A DNA stretch of 64,000 nucleotides from Cordilura impudica (lineage: Eukaryota > Arthropoda > Insecta > Diptera > Scathophagidae). The DNA is taken from positions 219,758,868 to 219,822,867 of the forward strand of contig OY821518.1 in NCBI GenBank assembly GCA_963682025.1, read 5' to 3'. Made by a program: the position numbers and the translations under genes. Positions 56,673 through 64,000 of this stretch are shown piece after piece. Within the stretch, counting starts at the first letter, position 1; each line of letters begins with the position of its first letter. The notes under the pieces were generated by a model. It was not told the origin of the DNA, did not search any database, and worked only from the letters and a program-made list of their open reading frames with translations.

Positions 56673-57625
56673 TTTCAACATATAAAAGCTACCTGAGGTT
56701 TGGTACGTTTTAGTTGAATGAAAAAGTTAAAAAGAGATGATTGAAGGGCTGTATGTTTGTGTCCATCTTTATAACGGCGCAAAATAATAAACGCAAAAAT
56801 GTCTCGGAAACTTTCCATTGTTAAATGCGGACATCGAAAGAGACTTTCGTCAGATAAGTCTGATCTAGACAAACATCATCAGCAAGTTAAATTTAATAAA
56901 AAAAAAAAACTAAAAAATATATATTTTTTTAAGCTACTTGAAAAGTAACGACAAATGTTTCTTTGCCTATGAAGTCCCAACAAATCTTCTGATTTAAAAA
57001 GGATCCAGTTAATGCCATGAGCTAAATTAAAATGAAAATTTTATTTGCGGTGACGTTATAAATTTTGTGATTGCTTTCTATTTAAAATATTGTCTTTTTC
57101 AATTATTTAAAATTGAACTAAATAGGTCCAATCGTAATAAATATATAAATATACCAAAATTTGTTTTAAAAATATATGTTGTGATTGTGACCTATATAAA
57201 TAAATTTTGCCACATTTTATCTACTTCAGCCCTTTTTCAGGAATGTAAAAAGTAAAATGTCTACTTAAATTTAAATTTCAAATGCCGGGAAATTGGTATT
57301 AAATTTAAATATTGTTTTTAAAACAATGATAATTATCAGTTTGTCAAATTATAATGGAAAGTATATTTCAGAATCTGAAATGTTCATTAAAAAATACTGT
57401 GAAAATGGAAAAATGATTTTCTGCCCAAATTAAGGATTATCCTGCTACGCCAAAGAACAGCAAAACAAATTTGTGCCGAAAAATAACAATCCACCAAACT
57501 GTCCCATATTTAGACCCATAGCAACACTGAGTTTAAATTTAATGGAAGAGTGTATATAAATAGACAACAGGCTAAATATAGAGATTGGTGCAATAAGAAA
57601 ATTAAAAAAAGAGTTAAAATCCATA
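56673..57625. other. AT-rich spacer
   Basis: No gene, RNA or element end recognised. The short minus frame at 56872-56675 has no domain that I know. Confidence 0.35.
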
Positions 57626-58400
57626 TACGAGGGCGTATCAATAATTCCGTGACTTTTCGAACTTCCCTCGTAGCTATACGAAATATACCATTTTGAGCAA
57701 GTTCCGTCATTTAGTTTGCGTTTAACAGCTGTTCAAACATACAACCTCGTGGTTTTTTTAATGGAAAAAAGTAAATTTCAGGTGCTCATTAAACATTATT
57801 TTTTGCGAAAAAAGACATCAATAAAACCAAGGAAAAGCTTTATAAATACTATGGGGACTCTGCACCATAGATTCCAAAGGTAACAGAATGGTTTACTGAC
57901 TTTCTTTGTGGTCGCACAAATACAAATGACGCTGAACGTTCTGGACAGCCAATTGTGGTCAATACACCCGAAAATATCGAAAAAATCCACAATATGGTAT
58001 TGGCCGATCGAAGAGTAAAAGTGCGGGAGATTGTTGATGCCATAGGCATTTCATATGGTAGTGTGGTTTCGAAATTAAATGATCAATTGGGTTTAAGGGA
58101 GCTGTCTGCAAGATAAGTGCCGCGTTTGCTCTCAATTGACCATAAACGTAATCGTGTGAGAGCTTAAAAATTCCGCGTTTAGCACCCAGTGACTATTTCC
58201 TGTTTCCAAACCTAAAGAAATGGCTCGACGTAAAGGAATTTAGCTCCAACGATGAAATTATTGATCAAAAATGCCTACTTTATGGAACTCGAAAAATCCA
58301 ATTTTTTGGAAGGGATACAAAAATTGGAGAAACCTTGGACTAAGTGTATTGAGCTGAAAGGACATTATGTTGAAAAATATATTTTTTTTTTGCAAAAAAA
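57626..58400 (+). mobile_element. mariner element, truncated
   Basis: The left end TACGAGGGCGTATCAATAAT is a typical mariner terminus, followed by the transposase relic. No matching right inverted repeat was found. Confidence 0.7.
57761..58385 (+). pseudogene. mariner transposase, internally deleted
   Basis: ATG at 57761. After frame changes: 'TEWFTDFLCGRTNTNDAERS' with 'GQPIVVNTPENIEKIHNMVL', then 'RVKVREIVDAIGISYGSVVS', the paired-like DNA-binding domain of mariner. 'LSAR' then a stop replaces the LSARWVPRLL linker. The catalytic centre is deleted. After the junction near 58168, '.SDYFLFPNLKKWL' and 'CIELKGHYVEK' (approximate) give the C-terminal end. Several stops; inactive. Confidence 0.8.
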
Positions 58401-59170
58401 AAACTGCATTTCCTTCTAAAATGATTATGATTATGTGGATATATCTGAACTTGTATCAACTAAACAGGTAAATATTAATAACAAAATAGTTTCTTTAAAT
58501 ATTTTTATATATGACCTTCTTCCGTATTTTTTGTCCATATTTTAGTAGAGAATAATTATTTGTATCATATTTAAAATCCAGTCAGAGTGGTGAACTTAAT
58601 TTTTTTTTTTTTTTTTTTTTTGGTTTTTTTGGTTTGGACATTTATTTTGTATATTAAGCCACTGATTTTTTGCTATCGAAAAATATTTTAATCCACTTTA
58701 AAGAATGCATTTGAAAAAGAAATAAAATTATGATAAAAATATATTATACCTTTCTCATGAAGTTTACACTCAGTTTTATTCGAATACTTAATTTTTCATA
58801 CCTTATATTTCTTAAAGTAATTTCTAAAGTTACGAAGAATGCTTTTATTTATTTAATTTTTTTTTTTCAAATTTTCCAAAACTTCTAGCAATTCCGGTCT
58901 TGTTGCCAAAAAGACACCAAACGACAACTATATATCTTTGTCGATGTCTCTCAATGATGTCTGCCAATAACCAAATGTACGAAATAATCCCCTTTGAATT
59001 CCCTTAGCACAATAGAATATTTATAAATTTTATAGTTAAGGTTTGGGTTTTGTATTTTGGAATTTGTTTATGGTTATACATATACACATTTACAAACAAA
59101 TTGAGTGGTTACAGGCTGGTTTCTTGAACTTTATTGTCACCACATGTGTAATAGGAAGAACATTTTAAAG
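58401..59170. other. AT-rich spacer
   Basis: Holds a 21-base poly(T) run near 58601-58621 and no recognisable gene or repeat. Confidence 0.35.
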
Positions 59171-59171
59171 A

Positions 59172-59835
59172 TTTATACCATCATATAGTGTTGGAAATAC
59201 AATCACTTTGTGTTTATCTACGATATGTGTGGAAATACCGTATACCAAAAGACGCCGAAAAGGGCAATGACTTTTTGTTGTTTATACACAGTATAACTAC
59301 GTCCGTCCGTCTGTTCGCCCATACGTCTATGTGTCCATTTCAAACGTGTACTCAAACTACAGGTCGCAAATATGAACATATTTTGATGAAATCTATTATA
59401 TAAGCTTCTATCGGCTATCGAATGTACGCTATTGGTGAAAATTAGTTCATGTTCAGACTTAGTCCCCATAAAAATGGCCCTTATGAGATCGACTTAAATG
59501 TCAATAAGATACAAAATATGGTACAGATATTGGCTGCATTGGGTTTGTGAGTGGTCATTAGATCCATTAAGCAGTAGTCCCCATATAAAGCTGCTTCCCG
59601 ATCTACATTTAAACCTAGCAAAAAAAAGTATTGGACAGATTTTTTTCAAATTTGATTTGTATAAATTTTTGCAACAAAAAGGGGACTTTACCAAATATGG
59701 TCAGGAACGGCGCATTTTTTGACCTAGTCCCTTTGTAAATATAGCATCCGATATGAACTTTTTCTAATCTGCAGGCGAAAAATTAAAAACAGTTATGTTT
59801 ATGTTTATTTTAAATACCTAATTAATTGGGCCTTC
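59172..59835 (-). mobile_element. A-type Helentron-like element, copy A14, diverged
   Basis: Minus orientation. It starts near 'ttataccatcatatagtgtt', includes 'gtccgtccgtctgttcg' (59300), 'gtgtccatttcaaacgtgta' and 'ctgcttcccgatct', and reaches 'aattaattgggcct'. The terminal palindrome is lost where family E begins. Confidence 0.75.
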
Positions 59836-59850
59836 AATAAGCTTATTATC

Positions 59851-60440
59851 TCTGTGGATTATTTTGATCTGAAACTTGGCCAATAGTCTTTTTGTGACTG
59901 CAGATTAATTTTGGGGTAGTCACGAAATGTCATTTCCACTCATCTGATCGATCTTGGTTCATACACCTGCTGTGAAAAAGAGATTAACTTTGACTTAGTC
60001 ACGCACTGTCACGCATAGTCACGCACAGTCACGAAGTGATCTAAATGTCATTTCCCCTCATCCGATCGATCTGAAACTTAGTTCATACACTTGCTGTGAA
60101 AAAAGATTAACTTTGACCTAATCACGCACAGTCACGCATGGTCACAGTGACTTAAAACCAATTTCCCCAAATCCGATCGATTTGAACTTGGTCGATAGAC
60201 TTGCTGTGAAAAAAGATTAACTTAGACATAGTCACCCACAGTCATGCATAGTCACGCACAGTCACGGAATGATTATGGCCTCATTTCCCGTCATCCGATC
60301 GATCTGAAGCTTTGTCCATAGACTTTTTGTAACCAAAGATTAAATATAAAATAGTCACGCAAAGTCACGCACTGTCAGGGAGAAGTTCAAATCTCATATC
60401 CATAAGGCAAGAAAGAGTTTTAACAAATACTTAGCTTATA
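59851..60440 (+). repeat. Family E repeat, copy 2 (five units)
   Basis: Five units of about 108-124 bp with heads near 59868, 59948, 60068, 60176 and 60300. Each is followed by 3-5 copies of AGTCACGCAC-like words. It ends 'ccataaggcaagaaagagtttta' exactly as copy 1 does. Confidence 0.8.
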
Positions 60441-61554
60441 TGGGTTAGATTATATTTTTTCTGAATGAACAACATGTCGAGAGAGTTGTTTCGAAATTTC
60501 AAGTAAATTGAAGTAAAACTAACGAAGATACAGCATCTCAAGCGACTTGCCCTCATATGGTATGCCGTATATGTTAAACACTTTAAATCGGTTTTCTCGC
60601 AAACAATATTTTTGAAGTCCGTGAACATCATAACCGGTCCGTCTGAAATTTTATACACTGTTTCAATAGCTAATCAAGCAGAGGGTTTTCAAATCAGTTT
60701 TTCCCCATTTTCTAATAACAAATTCACCGAAGTTTTATAGCAAAAATAGTATTTTCCACTTCAAAATACTGCCAAAATAAAAAAAAAAATCTTCCTGATG
60801 GCTTAGGGAAACATATCACCTTCTAAACGCATTTCGATTTTTTTTTACTTCAGATGATCACGTAACGAGTTGCTGTGTTCACCACATAACAAGTTTTTTA
60901 CGAGGCGCCTCCGGAGGTTCGCTGTCACGGAATTAATCATTAAAATTTTTACGATATTTAAGATATTTTAAAGGATATTTTAAATGTTATGCTACAACGT
61001 GTATATGAGTTAAATAATTATATTATTTATATCTTAAGAAAAAATTAACAATGATGAAAATACGCATTTTTCGCTTTCAAATCCTTACTCCGCTTAAACT
61101 GCCTACGGTAAGTTCGGGTAATGTGCAATTTTCGGGCATTGTTACCTCGCTCAGTTCAGTTCAGTTACCTCGAGAATTTTAATTATCAAAATTGCGGGGT
61201 AATGCGGAATAAATACTAGTCTTGAAGACAAATTTGGATAAGACAATATTGAAAATTAAAACACAAAATAGGGAGAATTTGATGTTTTTGCATCTAATTA
61301 TTTATACTAAAGTTAATAAACCACATATTTGAGTTTGGATCGCAAGAACACAACTGAATTTTTTCAGGAAGATGGCATTATATGAACTTTTTTTGTGTTT
61401 AATTGTCGTTGATGGAAATTTTACAAAACGCCGCTTTGTGTCCCTATTAATTTGTCTTGACGACTCTTAGACTTTGTATATACAATATATATATATTGAA
61501 AAAAGTAAAATTTATTGTAAAAAAAATATTTTTTTTTAACTTTTCATATTGTAA
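60441..61554. other. AT-rich spacer
   Basis: No gene recognised. A loose hairpin around 'gggtaatgtgcaattttc' / 'aaaattgcggggtaatg' (61118-61205) is present but not convincing as an RNA or element. Confidence 0.35.
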
Positions 61555-62060
61555 GCAGGCCTATTCTTCGGCTTCGCACCGCTGGCATAACGGATAACAG
61601 ATGGGCTAATGGATCAACGTGTGGGATCACGAGACAAACCTGGCCGGCTGTGAATCGTATGCGTGCGCTGCTATCACTCCCCCGTTGGGAGATTTCAACG
61701 GTAGTTACTGTTATCACTGGGCACTGCCTCATAGGGAGACACGCTGAACGCATCAGGGTTTCATCAAATAACTTTTGACGAAGATGTATGAATGTGGAGG
61801 AGGTGGAGAGCATAGAGTACTCGGCGCTCTCCAGAGCGAGAATTCGAACATTGGGATCGCCGTTTCTTCACGATCTCTCTGATCAAAATGTGAAAATTTC
61901 ACATATCATGGGCTTCATCAGGCGCTCAAACTGGTTTTACGGTGGGAACTGATGGGAACACCTAGTCGTCCCGTGATATCACAATAAACCCCAGAGTCTA
62001 AGTGTGCTTTTCCTTTGGATTAGCAGGCACTTCCAACCTAACTTTACCTAACTGATGAAT
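61555..62060 (+). pseudogene. LINE 3' end with RNase H-type coding
   Basis: Plus-strand reading in shifting frames gives 'ISTVVTVITGHCLIGRHAER', then 'NNFCRRC....EEVESIEYSA' and 'FIRRSNWF', the end of the RNase H domain and the C-terminal region of I/LOA/R1-like LINE ORF2 proteins. A 3' untranslated piece ends 'ttccaacctaactttaccta'. The 5' part is truncated. The 89-codon minus-strand frame over the same bases is its shadow. Confidence 0.65.
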
Positions 62061-62370
62061 CCCTATTAATATATAATATATTTACGCTGATCCCTGACTC
62101 ACTGACTGACTGACTGACACAAACAAAATTTAATCTTTCTCATTTTATACAAACCCACACACAATTTTCTCTCTTCTTTGTTACCGACCAGTGCTGCTCA
62201 TAAAATCTTCTGAAAATCGACAATTTTGGAAACTAAGTCGCCAAAATCGTCATTTTTAAAACAAGAAAATTGTCAAGAAAATTTTACCGGTTATAAAACT
62301 CGAAAAAATTTTACAAAAGGAAACAATAAAATTTATGTATATCATTCATATCGACGGCTCCATTCTAAAA
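62061..62370. other. AT-rich spacer with an ACTG microsatellite
   Basis: A TGAC/ACTG run of five units lies at 62096-62120. No gene recognised. Confidence 0.4.
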
Positions 62371-62375
62371 CATGC

Positions 62376-62720
62376 TAAGTCGACATGCCATGTTTTGCTG
62401 GGAATAGAATTTCTGAGTTCATCGTTTCTTATCTTAGATTCTGTAAAATTTTGATAGTAATCGGACTATCCTATCAAAAGTTATAAGCAAAATGTACTTA
62501 GCATAATTTATCAAGTTTGAAAAGCCTCCCTTTTTAAATATTTTAAGTACACTTAGCATGATTTAGTTTGGAAATATTTTTTTTTTTGTTTTATGCTAAA
62601 AGTACTTAGCATGTTATAGAATGGACATTTACTTTTTCGCGTTCTCTATGTATACTTAGCATGGACGTAATACAGTTTAGTACATTTTTTTTCATCTCTA
62701 AGTGCACTTAATAGGTTTTT
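62376..62720. repeat. Array of TACTTAGCAT motifs upstream of a transposase gene
   Basis: The word (G/T)(TA)CTTAGCAT occurs near 62493, 62550, 62608 and 62654, once reversed (CATGCTAAG, 62371), and in a weaker form at 62703. Spacing is 40-60 bp. This resembles subterminal transposase-binding repeats (inference), and lies just 5' of the transposase-like gene. Confidence 0.55.
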
Positions 62721-62830
62721 CCCCTAATTCAAAATATCACTATCGTCGTGTAAGTGTATATAACATTGTTTAGTTTGGATAAAGTTGTGAACAGAACAGG
62801 TGCACATAATTGTGTTTTTTTCTAAATATA

Positions 62831-64000
62831 ATGAGTTCTCGCGCAAGAAAAATTCTGCAATTGGCCATAAACAAATTGAACGGTATTATTCATTTATATT
62901 AAACATTATAAGATAAAATTAACCGGGTTTCTCTTAGAAAAAGAAGAATCAGAACCAAAAATACAACCCCAACACAATAATGAGAGAAACATTGGTAAGT
63001 AATTTAAAAAAAAAACTTAGCAAAGTAATGTGAATAATTATATTAAAGTATTTTAATAGAAAGTGTATTGGAACATATTTCTTCATCCAATTTAAAATCA
63101 TCTGGAATGTCACCTAGCATATCAAATGAAATATCGTACAATATGGATTGTAGTGAAAGTGACAACAGTTTGGAAGATCTCGGTAATTTCTATTACATAT
63201 AAACTATATTTTTATTCAGTTTGTTATAATAAAATAGTAAACCATCCACTTTTAGAACCATTCCGCGGAAGCTCAAGCGAATGCTATCAACTATCTGGTG
63301 CAGAATCATCTCTAGCAGGGTCATCTTCAGTATCAGCTCCATCATGCAGTCCGATAACACCAAAAAATACAAAAATAATATTAAACCCAAATTTTGATAC
63401 ACCAACTGAACAAATTTTACTTAAGAGACAAAAACGAACATCTCAATGGCGCAAAAATGAGGCAAAAGTCCTAAAAAGTCAAGGTAAGCAATATTACAAT
63501 GGAAATGGTGTTTTGAAGACTGAAAAAGTTTTAAAAAAAGGTTGTGGAGACTCCTGCAGAATGAAATGTTCACAAAGGGTGTCCGAAGAAAATAGAAAGT
63601 AAATTTTTAATTACTTTTATAATATTGGCAATCAAGATCTTCAAAGATCCTATATTTCGCAATTAATTACATTTCACAAAAAAAGGTTTGCAGAAATAGT
63701 GTTAATTCACGAAAAACTGAATCAAGGACGTACTTCCTTAGTTTCTTTAAAGATGGCAAAGAAGTAAAAGAAGCCGTATGCAAACCGATGTTTTTGAATA
63801 CACTTTCAATAACACATCAGACAATTGAAACTGTAGTACGCAAGAAACATTTAAACCCATTACATTTATCGCCTGACAAAAGAGGAAAGCATACTAAATC
63901 AAATGGAAAAAATATTCAAATAAAAGAGATAGTAAAACAGCATATCAATGCGTTTCCCTTAGTAGAATATCACTATTGTCGTCAAGAATCAAGAAAGATG
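62831..64000 (+). pseudogene. Intron-containing transposase-like gene, broken and cut by the window edge
   Basis: Exons 62831-62882, 62938-62994, 63060-63182 and 63256-63602 join in phase; each intron is GT..AG and splits a Glu codon G|AA. The product starts MSSRARKILQLAINKLN, has a Ser-rich stretch, and then 'KKGCGDSCRMKCSQRVSEEN', a Cys motif that I associate with a large unnamed arthropod transposase family. An in-frame TAA at 63600 and a frameshift at the A run near 63680 interrupt it. Readable coding continues: 'IFNYFYNIGNQDLQRSYISQ', then 'EAVCKPMFLNTLSITHQTIE', 'LSPDKRGKHTKSNGK', 'HINAFPLVEYHYCRQESRK' to the window end. The catalytic part lies outside. Confidence 0.7.

Noticed and set aside
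61544..61813. Minus-strand 89-codon frame
   Set aside because: It overlaps the plus-strand LINE RNase H-type coding, which has recognisable motifs; the minus frame has none.

Overview
The window looks like intergenic or heterochromatic DNA from a large, AT-rich brachyceran fly genome; a calyptrate such as a blow fly or muscid is my inference. The evidence is the mix of elements: mariner, Tc1, piggyBac, hAT-like and Transib-like transposons, Jockey- and R1-type LINEs, a Penelope element, and many dispersed elements carrying (GGAC)n/(GTCC)n microsatellites of the dipteran 'mini-me'/Helentron-associated type. I found no convincing host gene, tRNA, rRNA or CRISPR array. Almost every long reading frame is a transposon protein, a relic of one, or a shadow of one.

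Layout. 0-9 kb: a 110-bp-unit repeat (family E), one B-type and two A-type Helentron-like elements, a Jockey LINE endonuclease relic, a 1.05-kb fold-back element and two tandem arrays. 9.4-12.9 kb: a Penelope-like element with a truncated copy in inverted orientation, and hammerhead-ribozyme-like cores in both ends. 13.6-15.3 kb: a Tc1-type element with long inverted repeats. 15.4-18.05 kb: a piggyBac-type element bounded by TTAA. 19.1-24.5 kb: a 5.3-kb R1-clade LINE inserted in the TCTG microsatellite of an A element, with an uninterrupted 1346-codon frame that fuses ORF1 to the reverse transcriptase and lacks most of the endonuclease. 24.7-28.5 kb: another A element, a 127-bp tandem family (C), a hairpin MITE and a 17-bp-type degenerate array.

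28.5-33.8 kb: a 5.3-kb transposon with an 8-bp duplication (ATGTACAT) and TAGGGTGACAGC ends, whose multiply frameshifted transposase is interrupted by an A element. 33.8-34.8 kb: a Jockey reverse-transcriptase relic. 36-43 kb: mariner relics, a Transib-like relic and more A copies. 45-50 kb: an A element inserted in an E element, a MITE and a second piggyBac. 50.5-56.7 kb: a nest in which a piggyBac sits in an A element at TTAA, next to a transposon with ~0.5-kb inverted repeats and an unclassified DDE-type transposase. 57.6-62 kb: a dead mariner, A and E copies and a LINE 3' end with RNase H-like coding. 62.4-64 kb: the start of an intron-containing transposase relic that runs off the edge.

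The history is one of nested insertion. Insertions that can be ordered: R1-type LINE into an A element; A into the hAT-like transposon; that transposon into a C repeat; A into E; piggyBac into A. All family assignments were made by eye from translated motifs, with no database search.
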